Shown here in pieces: positions 35,249 to 46,376 of a stretch of DNA of 64,000 nucleotides. Position 1 is the first letter of the stretch. Each line of letters begins with the position of its first letter. The translations under genes and the position numbers were made by a program. The notes under the pieces are model-generated. The model was not told the DNA's origin. It saw only the letters and a program-made list of their open reading frames with translations, and ran no database searches. The stretch is from NCBI GenBank assembly GCA_022559845.1, contig CM040125.1, positions 290,270,200-290,334,199 on the forward strand. The letters run 5' to 3'. The DNA comes from Amorphophallus konjac (taxonomy: Eukaryota > Streptophyta > Magnoliopsida > Alismatales > Araceae).

Positions 35249-36164
35249 CATTGCGGTGGAAAATTTCATATTGGTAGTTCGACCGCAGACCTCTTCGAAA
35301 GCCCGAGATGGTCATGGTGCTCTCTTCCGTAACTTCACACCGCAAATAATACTCATCAAACTCAGTGGGGTACTCAGTCACGGATCGGCTCCCTTGGGTG
35401 AGACTTTGCCATTTGTCTATGAGACGCTGGTGGTATGTCACAGGAAGGTATTTCTGCCTCAACTTGATTTTCATGTCATCCCAAGTACCAATCGGGGGTT
35501 GATGTCGTTGCATTAACAGGCTCTCCACATTTATCAAATAAGTTTGGGCCTGCCCATGCAACTGCATCTTCGCGTATCGAACTCTTCGGTGGTCCGTCAT
35601 CTCAAACCACTCGAAGTACCGGTCCATGCCGGTCTCCCAATCTAAGTAGACCTTCCAGTCCATAGACCCGTCAAATAGGGGAGGGTCTACACGCACGCTC
35701 CTAAGAGCGCGGTCATTGTCATCATCATGATTCCGTCGTTGGTTTCGACGACCATAACCCCCTTGTTCATTATCAGATGCATAGTCATCCACCTCATGCA
35801 CTTGCTGCCTCCCAACATCTACCCCATGAGCCCTTGGCGCAGCAGGTTGCTGAGCCGGCTCTTGTTGGCAATTCGTCAGCGTGGGTTGCGCCGCCACTGG
35901 GGCCCTCTCAAGGATAGCAATCCTCCCTACAAGACCGCGAATGGACTGGTCCGATGCTTCGGCCCGATCCTCTAGGGCTTTCATCCTCCCTTCTAGACGC
36001 GTTCCTATGCCATCTAGATGCGTACTAAGACCATCCATACGTGTATCAAGAAGATCCATGAGGGCTCGGAACATCTCGACCGTCGAGGGCTCTTCGGAAC
36101 TACGGGCTCGGGAATCCGCCATAGGTGGTGGTGGCGAGTATTGGGTGCCTCGACGGGTGGGCAT
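35249..36164 (-). pseudogene. gag: Element C gag, N-terminal part
   Basis: Starts at ATG 36164 (MPTRRGTQY), with MADSRAR as an alternative start 54 nt later. About 305 codons are open without a stop up to the B insertion: coiled-coil-like N-terminus (LDTRMDGLSTHLDGIGTRLE), acidic/Arg linker, core FDGSMDWKVYLDWETGMDRYFEWFEMTDH, and the capsid end RSNYQYEIFHRNVT. It joins the part at 25345 in frame. The gag domain is whole in this copy apart from the insertion. Confidence 0.87.
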
Positions 36165-36401
36165 GCAACCGACACACAGACTAGGACACACAGACTAATG
36201 CAAACATAGACTAATGCACCTAGACTTAGCCAATATCTGGTATGTGGCGGAGAGTCGACCCGAAGATCTCCTCAACGCGAGTGTGTGGCCTTCCCGATAG
36301 GCGTAACCTAACATTCGGGCGACACCTTTTAATATACTGGGTTATTGGGATGAAATGTGACCTAAAAACACACCTTTTGTTTGTTTTAAAACAATGATGA
36401 T

Positions 36402-38520
36402 TGATGCGGGATGAGAACACGGACACGACTCAAATGAGGAATGCAGTCCTCGGACTCTAGGTGAGCTCGTGATTGTCCCTTAACGAGGGAAGCGTCGGAC
36501 GTGCACGGTTGAGAAACCGGCAAGAGCTAGGGTGGTCAAATCTCTTTTGTGCCCGGATCGGGTCACGGGACAGTCACGCTCTCTCTCTCGCAGCAGCGGT
36601 GAAATAAATATTACGAGCTAACGGCCCTACACATGCTCTCTAGCAGCGGAATATAAAGCATATAAGGAAATAAGCGAAATGCTGAGTGTAAGAGCGAATA
36701 CGATACCTCCACGCTCTCGGCGTGGGGAAGACGGACCCGGCCGAACTCGTACTCCCGGGACGGTTAACACACAAATGTTACAGCAAGAAATCACTGCCCA
36801 CTCCACGCAGGGAGGTAAAGGGCTACACAAATGGGCCCGGGAGGACCGATTCCGGGTTGACGGGCGGCTTCACGTGTAGCTTCGGCAGCACACGTACTCC
36901 CGACTGTGGGGCCCACGTGCTGTCCGGAGGGGCCGTGTGGGACCCGGTGGCACCGCTGTAGTGGGGGATGCCTGGATGAGTGCTCCCTGGAGTGGAGGCG
37001 CGCTGGTTCGCCGGCCGGAGGCCGGGCGGCTCTGATCGGCACCGATCGGAATAACCGGCCACGGATCTGCCGGTTCTGTCTTTCAGCGCGCGACCCGACG
37101 AGATTGCTCACTGCGACCAGCCACGACGTCGGAATGTGACGAAACCAATGCCGTTGGAAAGCTGCTTCGAAGGGATTCAACCCTATGGGATTACAGAAAA
37201 TCAACCAGGCCTGTACATCAATTTGGCAAATTTTGAAGTTTGCTGTTGCACAGTACCTGAACTCTCAGATTAGGAGGGAACTTGTCTGAGAACTGCTGTT
37301 GACCGATAGATAGACGCCAGAATCTGAAGTTGTGTTCTTCACCAAAGTTGTAGGAAATGGAACAAGGAAGACAGAAATATTTTTTGTGACAAGTTTGGAG
37401 GTGGCTGAAAATTGTTTTGATATTTATACTAGCAGTGGGTCGGATCTTGAAACTGGCTGACAATACTATAGCTGAAGAAGAACACGAATTTTATAAAATA
37501 GGTGGAAGGCGGATCAAAAATCAAGAACAATCATGGGTGGAGGGGTTGATGGACAGAACTCCCAGTAAAATTGGGAGCCCTAGGAAAAATCACAAAATGA
37601 GTCGAAGATTGAAAACTCAGGCGGACTGGAAATCAGATCTGAAAACATGCAGATCTAAGCTGAACAGATGAACGAAAATTGAAAAATATGAATCGAAGTT
37701 TAAATGCCAAACCAAATTTGTTGGGATGTGGCTGACATGTCAGGAACACCTCATAAAATTTTCAGATCAAGAAGAGCTCGGGACTGACTAAAGAATTTCT
37801 TGGAAGGGGCTGTTGTTGGTTGAAGATAGAACTTCGACGGTGGCTCGATGGCGGCTCGATGGCGGCACGAACGGCGGCGGTGGCAGCACCAGAGGAACTC
37901 TGAAATTGAGGGGGAGGAGATAGAAGATATACACTCTAGAATTGGGGGTTGGAGGAGATGAAACCAGGGGGAGAGAGGGCTGGGGCGCAAGAGGCTCTTG
38001 GCATTCAACAAATTTTTCTAACTTTCATTAATTTCCAAATGAAAATACAAGGTTTTATATGACTCTCATCAAATCAAATGTAAACCCTTGGATCTAGGGA
38101 TGGGGAATGGAGGGCTGGGATGAAGTGTGATCAACACACAAAAAATACAATTAAATAAAAAGGGGGGGGGGCTATTGACTATATGAAAGGGTTGAATGAA
38201 AGGGTGGAATGGTAGGTAGCCTACCATGGAAAATGTTAACCACTTGTCTACCATGTGGTCAATTGGCATTCCAACCTTCTAGATGGCCACCTAGGATGGT
38301 TGACCAGCCCCACATGGATGACATGGACCAATGGGAAAGGGCTGAGGGCCCCCTTGCTGGTCTTACTGACAAATTACATAGAAACCCACACAATCCGTGG
38401 GAATGACGCATTGGCTTACAAAGCCGTGCAATTGCGCATATACTTTCCCATGGATATACAAATAAACTAAAGGACATAAATGTAAAATAAAATGTACATG
38501 CTCTGCATTGATTCCCATCA
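36402..38520 (-). repeat. Element D 3' LTR (2119 bp)
   Basis: Plus strand tgatgcgggatgag...gattcccatca. In element orientation it starts TGATGGGAATCA, not TGGTGCGGACACC, so it lacks the tail-coding start seen in the autonomous elements. TATAAAA lies at 38053-38059 (minus), the box CCCTAGATCCAAGG at 38086-38099, hairpin CCACGC-tctcg-GCGTGG at 36709-36725. Confidence 0.93.
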
Positions 38521-38943
38521 ACTCTCCCCGGGTGGGAGGAATTCGACCCCGTCGAGTAGGGGTATGGGTGCTTGGGTACTCCGGCGGATACGTCACCGTG
38601 CCAAGTAGCGCGGGTATGCTCCACTCCAAGTGATCGTCACCTGCTCATTCCATATATACTCGATATGCACGAACTGCTATGGGCTAAAGGTGGACACTCC
38701 GGATGGGGCACTCTCAAAAGGGGAGGTGGCGGCTCGAAGGCTCACTAGGAATCACCGTTGAGTCCCTGTAGGTGACTAGATCCGGGTGTAGATATAGAAC
38801 CGATCCCATACTCATCGAGCGAGTCCACTCGCCTCTTACTCATAAGAGATCGACAACGAGCTTACACAAGACACATGCAGACTCACCATGCAAACCACAC
38901 AAATAAGAAACAGACTCATGCATGACTCTAGACAAATCTATGG
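38521..38943 (-). pseudogene. Element D degenerate integrase/chromodomain end and spacer
   Basis: The minus-strand DNA aligns with the chromodomain end of E and C (blocks around 38530-38560, 38630-38680 and 38690-38790), but with indels and stops and no intact motif. 38521-38528 keeps the purine tract. Evidence that D descends from a coding chromovirus. Confidence 0.65.
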
Positions 38944-40155
38944 TTAGTCCGACCCGTACATGGGTGACGGCGGACCAGGACACCCGAATGTGTGCCATGC
39001 ATGTATTTGACATAACCGGAGGTTGACGTCATGGGGAACTCCTAGACACCCTACGATGCACCAATCATGGACATTGGGCTTGGGTGTGGGAAGTCCGGGA
39101 GGTGCGGGTGGTCTAGATGGATCGGGGAAACCAAAGTTTTCATTACCCCCAAATGAAGGTTCGGACATATGGCTATGTGGAGTTTGCTTGGCCCGAGTGG
39201 AAAAGGTGGGATAGTGAACTCCGTGGAAGAAGTGGAGTGAGTATGAAAGCTCGGGAGGTTCACTAGTGAAGGGGTCAAAAGGGTCGAAGAAGGTATGACC
39301 CCATGAAGTGGGTTCTCCCATGACTCGGTCCCAAATTAAGAATTCATAATCACCGTCATACATTGTGAGCGGTGGGACAACGGACATGTATAGAAAATAA
39401 GATTCCTCCCTTGGGCAAAAGGGAATGAAGTCGGACTCGGCCGACATCGGGAGGAGTAGAAGAATCTCCGTGGTGACACACCCCACGGTGCACATGGAGG
39501 TAATGGACCCTAAGGCCGGATGGGTGAAGCTAAGACTAGTGGGTTGGTCAAAGCCTCGGGCCAATAGGTGCGTCAACTTCTATTGTGAATCTAATCCCAT
39601 GACAAGATCATCCAACGTGTCAACATGGTGACTTGATCGAAATGTGGTATGGAAGGAATTGACTGGTACTAAAGGGAGGGTGGGGTCCATAGGTGAGAAG
39701 GGAGGTGGGATCAAGCCTTCTTTGAGCCATCTAAGAAGTGGCTCGACTATGTATAGCGTACCCGTTAGAAACACGGGAGGCTCGGGATTTGGTGGCCCCA
39801 AGTTTGACGGCTCCGGATGAAGATCGGAAGTAGATAGCAATGGAGCATCCACGGTTGGTGAAGGAGCACGTGTCCTTTCCAACCAATCCGAAATTATTTC
39901 ATCGAATTCCTCGAAGGAGGCGCGGGTTGGAGTAGGAGGTGACAATGGAGCCCTCATAGGTAAGGAAGAGATGTCCACCTCGTGGAGAAGGGGTCCGTGG
40001 GGTGACTCCAAGGACATCCGATCTACCCCGGTAGAAAATCGATCTAGGCTAGTACTAAACCGATCTAGGCTTGTATTCAACTCTTGCACTTGTCCCATCA
40101 AGGCTTGGAACATTGCGACCACTTCATCGGCACTATGGAATTGGGGTGTGGCCAT
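38944..40155 (-). CDS. Element D chimeric Gag-like ORF of unknown function, one in-frame TAG
   Basis: One frame of about 403 codons, ATG at 40155, broken only by TAG at 39582-39580 after residue 191. The DNA just upstream of the start and the first 60 residues resemble autonomous Gag: the Met equals MADSRA, then a shared S.DE....MF.A.M pattern and a heptad-like repeat (SLDRFST twice). From about residue 60 on I recognise nothing: a Pro-rich stretch (about 60-130), then a more hydrophobic, fold-like part with Trp, Cys and acidic residues, and a second Pro-rich part (FPDPSRPPAPPG). No zinc knuckle, DSG, YFDD or D,D,E. It occupies the slot of gag-pol. It could be a captured host sequence, a diverged structural protein, or a chance ORF; the length argues against chance. 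Confidence 0.6.
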
Positions 40156-40464
40156 GGTGGCTAAGATGGGGTTGGGTCCCCTAGGAATGGATATGCAAGG
40201 CCATTTTTTTTATTTGAAAAGCAAAATGTGATGCTAACTAATGCACCTAGACATAACCAAAACTCGGTACGTGGCGGAGATAACCGATCCGAAGTTCACT
40301 CGCGCAAGTGTGCGGCCCTCCCGATAGGCGTAGCCTAACGTTTGGACAACACCTTTTGATATACCGACTAATGGTATGCAAATGCAACTCCTAAGACAGA
40401 CTTAGACACTTAGACTTAAATGACACTCTTTTTTTTTTGTTTTGGACACCCTAGACTCAACCTG
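40156..40464 (-). other. Element D leader with near-palindrome
   Basis: The leader has the 14-mer cactcgcgcaagtg at 40297-40310, one mismatch from a perfect palindrome and matching the B palindrome, plus the neighbouring cgataggcgtagcctaacgt block found in B, C, E and A. Non-coding. Confidence 0.5.
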
Positions 40465-40476
40465 GCTCTGATACCA
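40465..40476 (-). other. Element D primer binding site (tRNA-iMet)
   Basis: The minus strand reads TGGTATCAGAGC exactly, 3 nt inside the 5' LTR. Confidence 0.92.
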
Positions 40477-40479
40477 AAT

Positions 40480-42603
40480 TGATGCGGGATGAGACCACGG
40501 ACACGACTCGAATGAGGAATGCAGTCCTCAGACTCTAGGTGAGCTCGTGATTGTCCCTTAACAAGGGAAGCGTCGGACGTGCACGGTTGAGAAATCGGCA
40601 AGAGCTAGGGTGGTCAATTCTCTTTTGTGCCCGGATCGGGTCACGGGACGGTCACGCTCTCTCTCTCTCTCGCAGCAGAGGTGAAATAAATATTACGAGC
40701 TAACAGCCCTACACATGATCTCTAGCAGCGGCATATAAAGCATATAAGGAAATAAGCAAAATGCCGAGTGTAAGAGCGAATACGATACCTCCACGCTCTC
40801 GGCGTGGGGAAGACGGACCCGGCCGAACTCGTACTCCCGGGACGGTTAACACACAAATGTTACAGAAAGAAATCACTGCCCACTCTACGCAGGGAGGTAA
40901 AGGGCTACACAAATGGGCCCGGGAGGACCGATTCCTGGTTGACGGGCGGCTTCACGCGTAGCTTTGGCAGCACAGGTACTCGCGACCGTGGGGCCCACGT
41001 GCTGTCCGGAGGGGCCGTGTGGGACCCGGTGGCACCACTGTAGTGGGGGATGCCTGAGATGAGCGCTCCCTGGAGTGGAGCGCTGGTTCACCGGCCGGAG
41101 GCCGGGCGGCTCTGATCGGCACCGGTCGGAATAACCGGCCGCGGATCTGCCGATTCTATCTTTCAGTGCGCGACCCGACGAGATTGCTCACTGCGACCAG
41201 GAACAACGTCGGAATACGATGAAACTGGTGCCGTTGGAAAGCTGCTTCGAAGGGCTTCAACCCTATGGGATTACAGAAAAATAACCAGGCCTGTACTTCT
41301 AATTGGCGAATTTTGAAGTTTGCTGTTGTACAGTACCCGAACTCTCAGATTAGCAGGGAACTTGTCTGAGAACTGCCGTTGACCGATAGAGAGACGCTAG
41401 AATCTGAAGTTGTGTTCCTCATCAAAGTTGTAGGAAATGGAACAAGGAAGACGGCAATATTTTGTGTGACAAGTTTGGAGGTGGCGACGAATTGTTTTGA
41501 TTTTTATACTAGCAGTGGGTCAGATCTGGAAACTGGCTGACAGTACTATAGCTGAAGAAGAACACGAATTTTATAAAATAGGTGGAGGGCGGATCAAAAA
41601 TCAAGAAACATCATGCGTGGAGGGGTTGATGGACAGAACTCCCATTAAAATTGAGAGCCCTAGGAAAAATCACAAAAGTGGTCGAGGATGGAAAACTCAG
41701 GCGGACTGGAAATCAGATCTGAAAACAGGCAGATCTGAGCTGAACAGATGAACGAAAAATGAAAAAGATGAATCTAAGTTTAAATGCCAAACCAAATTTT
41801 GTGGGATGTGGATGACATGTCAGGAACACCTCATAAAATTTTCATATCAAGAAGAGCTCGGGGCTGACTGCAGAATTTCATGGAAGTGGCTGTTGTTGGC
41901 TGAAGATAGAACTTCAACGGTGGCTCGATGGCGGCTCGATGACAGCACGAACGGCGGCGGCGGTGGCACCAGAGGAACTCTGAGATTGCGGGGGAGGAGA
42001 TAGAAGATATCCACTCTAGAATTGGGGGTTAGAGGAGATGAAACCAGGGGGAGAGAGGGCTGGGGCGCAAGAGGCGCTTGGCATTCAACAAATTTTTCTA
42101 ACTTTCATTAATTTCCAAATGAAAATACAAGGTTTTATATGACTCTCATCAAATCAAATGTAGACCCTTGGATCTAGGGATGGGGAATGGAGGGCTGGAA
42201 TGAAGTGTGAACAACACACAAAAAATACAATTAAATAAAAAGGGGGGCGGCGGCCTATTGACTATATGAAAGGGTTGAATGAAAGGGTGGAATGGTAGGT
42301 AGCCTACCGTGGAAAATGTTAACCACTTGTCAACCATGTGGTCAATTGGCATTCCAACCTTCTAGATGGCCACCTAAGATGGTTGACCAGCCCCACATGG
42401 ATGACATGGACCAATGGGAAAGGGCTGAGGGCCCCCTTGCTGGTCCTACTGACAAATTACATAGAAACCCACACAATCCGTGGGAATGACGCATTGGCTT
42501 ACAAAGCCGTACAATTGCACATAAACTTTCACATGGATATACAAATAAACTAAAGGACATAAATGTAAAATAAAATGTACATGCTCGGTGTTGATTCCCA
42601 TCA
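40480..42603 (-). repeat. Element D 5' LTR (2124 bp)
   Basis: Near-identical partner of 36402-38520, with the same ends. TATAAAA at 42133-42139 (minus) and the CCTAGATCC box at 42166-42179. Followed on the right by ATGAT and the remaining leader of C. Confidence 0.93.
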
Positions 42604-42658
42604 ATGATCCTAGACTCGATTTAGACCATGCTATGGTGACTACCCTAGACTGAACCTG

Positions 42659-42670
42659 GCTCTGATACCA
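42659..42670 (-). other. Element C primer binding site (tRNA-iMet)
   Basis: The minus strand reads TGGTATCAGAGC exactly. Separated from the gag of C by the D insertion at 36402-42603. Confidence 0.92.
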
Positions 42671-42673
42671 AAC

Positions 42674-44088
42674 TGATGCGGGACGAACAGAGGGACCGAC
42701 TCTAAGTGCTGCGGACCTCGGACTCTAAATGTAGACGCGACCAGCAACATATGAATAGTGGAGACACTTTGGCCCAACACTAAGAGCTCCTATGGGCTAT
42801 ACATCGCTAACAGAAACGTAAGCTCACTCGTCGTCCCAAGCGAGGGAAAGCGTGGATCCTCGCGGTTGAGAAACCGGCAGAGTCAACGATGGTCGACTAA
42901 CTTCCGTGCTCGGATCGAGTCACGGGACAGGTCACTCTCTCGCTCACAGCGGTGACATGAACTCACGGGCTAGGTTTCTAACGCACTCACAACGGCATAT
43001 GACCATATACTAGCTAAGCAAATGTAATGCCAAGAAGTTAAGACCGTACCTCCATGCTCCCGGCGTGGGGAAGACAACCCGGCCAAATCCGTACTCTCGG
43101 TTAACAAATGTTACTGCAGTACAAATGTTTCGACCCACTCCACGCAGGGAGGTAACAGGTCACATGTGGGGCCCGAGTGTATCAGGAATTGGGTTGACGG
43201 GCATCATCTTGATGTCGCTCCGTCGGTGCTGAAACCCTTGTTTTGGTGCTGTCTGGACGGCGCAATCTGCAGGTTCGTGGGGCCCATGTACTTGTCGGGG
43301 TGGGTCCTGCTACTATGGTGACACATGGTGGCGTTCTCCCATGGACGGCGGCCGGGCGGGAACACCGTCGGAGGCCGGGTGGCTCCGATCTTCACTTGTC
43401 GGAGTGGCTGTCCACTGATCTGAAACTCTGTTTTAGACCCGTGCGCTCCGACAAAAAGGCTTGCTGCGACCAGTACGAATGTTGGATCGGCACGAAACTG
43501 GCACCGTTGGAACGCGGACTCAAAATCCTTTGACCCTCTGTGGTTCCAGGAATTTCGTCGGGGCCGTAATTTTGATGGAAGAATTTCAAATAGGGCAGTG
43601 CTCCGTCTCAAATGTGGTTAGGCAGATTGAGATCTGACTGAGAATAGGCATTGACCGTGATGTAGACCTCCGATCTAGGTGTTGAGTTCTTCATGAAAGT
43701 TGTAGAGGGGAGCGTGAGGAAAAGGGGGATAATTTTTGAAAAAATTAAGGTGGAGGTTTGGATAGGGAAAATTATTTTCTAGCATCGGGTAGTCGGATCT
43801 GGACAGCAGAGACAGAACTGATTTTGGGATCTGACAGTGATTTTTAAAAATAAGTAAAGGACTCCAGAAATTCCAAGAAAATTCTTGGATGATGGGGGTG
43901 GTCGACAGAACCTATAATTAAATTGGGGACTCAAACAAATAAGGGGAAGGGGGTCGAAACGGGGAAACACAGGGTTGCTGTGACACAGGATTGAAGACTG
44001 ACAGATCTGGAAGGAGGGGGAGCATGAAAATGGAAAAATGGAAAATAAAGGCTAGATTTTGCACCAATTTTTCTGGGACGTGGGTTGG
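42674..44088 (-). repeat. Element C 5' LTR, first segment (interrupted by E)
   Basis: 1415 bp matching 18916-20340 of the 3' LTR; continues at 54056. GTTGG at 44084-44088 is the target duplicate of E. Confidence 0.93.
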
Positions 44089-46376
44089 TGATGCGGGACG
44101 GACACGGGAGATGACACTATATGGTGCCACCCTCGGACTCTAGATGAAGACACGACCAACAACATACACCAGGGAGACACTAAGCCCGACACTACAAGCT
44201 CCTAGTGGCGAAACGTCGCTAACAGAAGTGGAATCTCACTCATCGTCCCAAGCGAGGGAAAGCGCGGACCGTGCGCGGTTAAGGAACCGGCGGAGGTCAA
44301 GGGTAGTCCGACTCAACTTCCGGACTCGGATCGAGTCGCGGGATGGGTCACTCTCACTCTCACAGCGGTGACATGGACACACGGGCTAGTACCTACACTC
44401 TCGGAAGCGGCAAAAGACCATATACTAGCTAAACAAATGAACGCCAATAGGTTAAGACCTTTACCTCCACGCACCCGGCGTGGCGAAGACAACCCCGGCC
44501 GACTTACGGACTCCCGGTTAACAATGATTACAGCAATACACTAAGTCGACCCACTCCACGCAGGGAGGTAAACGGTCACATGTGGGGTTCGGGAATCACG
44601 CAACTCGGGTTGACGGGCAGCATCTTGATGTCGCCTGGCGGTGCCGAACTCTGCGTTTTCGTGCTTTCCGAACGGCGGCTTCTACGGGCCCGCGGGGCCC
44701 ACGGGCGGCGCTGTCCTCTGGATCTACGGGGGTGGGACCCACTGTGATGGGGACCCCTTGTGGCGCGCCTCCACGGACGGCAGTCGGCTGGGAACACCGA
44801 TCGGGGGTCGATCGGCCCCGATTCCCAACTCTTGAACTAATAACCGACGGATTTTGGTTGCTGTCTTCCGGCGCGCGCTCCGGCGAAAACGGCCGCTGCG
44901 AGCAATCCCGACGTCGGATCGGGACGCATGAGCTATCGTTGGAAAGCTCTCTTCAAATGCTTCGATCTAGACCCAGAGAGATCTACTGGATCTGGTCGGA
45001 TCAGAACTTTATTGAATTTACAAGTCCCTATTGTACAGTAACCAAAATCTCAGATCTGCAGGGCATGTGTCTGAGAACCACCGTTGACCGCCTAGTAAAC
45101 CTCCGATTCATCTCCTGAGTTTTTCTTAGGAGTTGTAGGGAATCAAACCATGGAATTGGGACTGTTTTTAGAATTTGATTGGGAGGTGGAGGCGATTTTT
45201 TATGATTTTTGGGGTGACTGGTGGTCGGATCTGGGAACAGGTCGATAGAATTGTAGATGGGTCTGAGAACGAATTTTAGAAAATATGAGATGGGTGAATA
45301 AAACATTGAGAAACATTGTGGATGAAGGGGTGGATGGGTGGAACCCCCAATAAAATTGGGCGAACCAACACCAATCAAAAAGTGGCTCTAAGACATGAAA
45401 CACAGGACGGATGTGAACCTGGACAGAACTCTGGCAGAACTGAAATGGAAGAGTGGACGAAAATCAAAAATTAGCAAACGTGATCTGAATGCTGGCCTGA
45501 TTTTTGTGGGTGGAGAGGAACATCCCAGGAACAACTCCTCCAAATTTGGTAGCCAAATGAGCTCGGGGAAGACCTGTGAAATTCGAACTAGCTGATGTGG
45601 TACTGCATAGGCAGAACTCCGTTGATGGCGATGGCGGTGTGGTGGCGGCTCGTGGCGGCGACGGCGATCGTCGGAACCGATACACGAGGCGTCACACCTC
45701 AGAATGGAAGCCTTCACAGCTACAACGGGGAGAGGGAGGAGAGAGGAGGGGGGTGCACCAGCCCTTGCTCTTGGAAATTGTTTGATTCAAATGGCATTAA
45801 TTCCTGAAAATGGGAAATTACAAGTATTTATGTGTTACATCTCAAATCCATTGGCAACCGTTGGATCTAGGGATGGGAATGAGTGGCCTGGATTGAGTGT
45901 GACACACACACAAAAATTATATATAAAAGACAAGGAGGGGGGCGGCCCTTGGACCATGGGGTAGAAGTTGGACTTGGTAGGTGGGGTGGGTTGCCAAATG
46001 TGGACTTTCCAAGTCCCTTGTCCCCCACTTGGCCCACCCATCTAGAAGCCTCCATTTGACATGTTGACTGACCCCACTTGGGGCCCTAAGGCTGAGGTGG
46101 ATCAATGGGAGGGGCCTGGGGGTCCCGTGGGGCCCAGAGGTCCCATTTTGCAAATAAGCCCCTCGTACACTCATAATTACATACTGAATACAATGAAATA
46201 AACACAAATTACACACACATAAAGGCTAACCAAATATGATAAATGGGGAGGCTCAAGGTGAAGTCTCCAGGCAGTCTCCGAGCCAGATGGACGCTGAGGT
46301 GGCTCGAGTAGTGCTCCGTGTGCGGTACCGGTGGCTCGGCGTGTCGCGCCGCTCAACTGCTCGGGTGTCCGCACCA
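44089..46376 (-). repeat. Element E 3' LTR (2288 bp)
   Basis: Plus strand tgatgcgggacggacacggg...gtgtccgcacca. A TATA-like ACATAAATAC (about 45826-45835, minus) lies downstream of the CCCTAGATCC box (45859-45875). The polyprotein tail is encoded at 46375-46256. Confidence 0.93.

Larger units (their letters stand above)
36402..42603 (-). mobile_element. Element D: non-autonomous LTR retrotransposon with a chimeric ORF (6.2 kb)
   Basis: Complete: 3' LTR 36402-38520, internal 38521-40479, 5' LTR 40480-42603, PBS 40465-40476, target duplicates ATGAT at 36397-36401 and 42604-42608. The internal part is only 1.96 kb. It holds the leader, one long ORF (40155-38944) without RT, integrase or protease motifs, and a decayed chromodomain-end remnant. 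The LTRs differ by about 4% in the 200 bp compared. It shares LTR ends, leader palindrome and PBS with B, C and E, and a pol-deletion spacer with A. Confidence 0.92.

Noticed and set aside
36397..36401. D as a second LTR pair belonging to C
   Set aside because: D has its own target duplicates (ATGAT), PBS and LTR start; the PBS and 5' LTR of C follow separately at 42659-42674.
38944..39576. A separate 210-codon gene in element D
   Set aside because: It is in the same frame as the ORF ending at 39580, separated only by TAG and a Lys codon, and its apparent start is a TTG; treated as one interrupted ORF.
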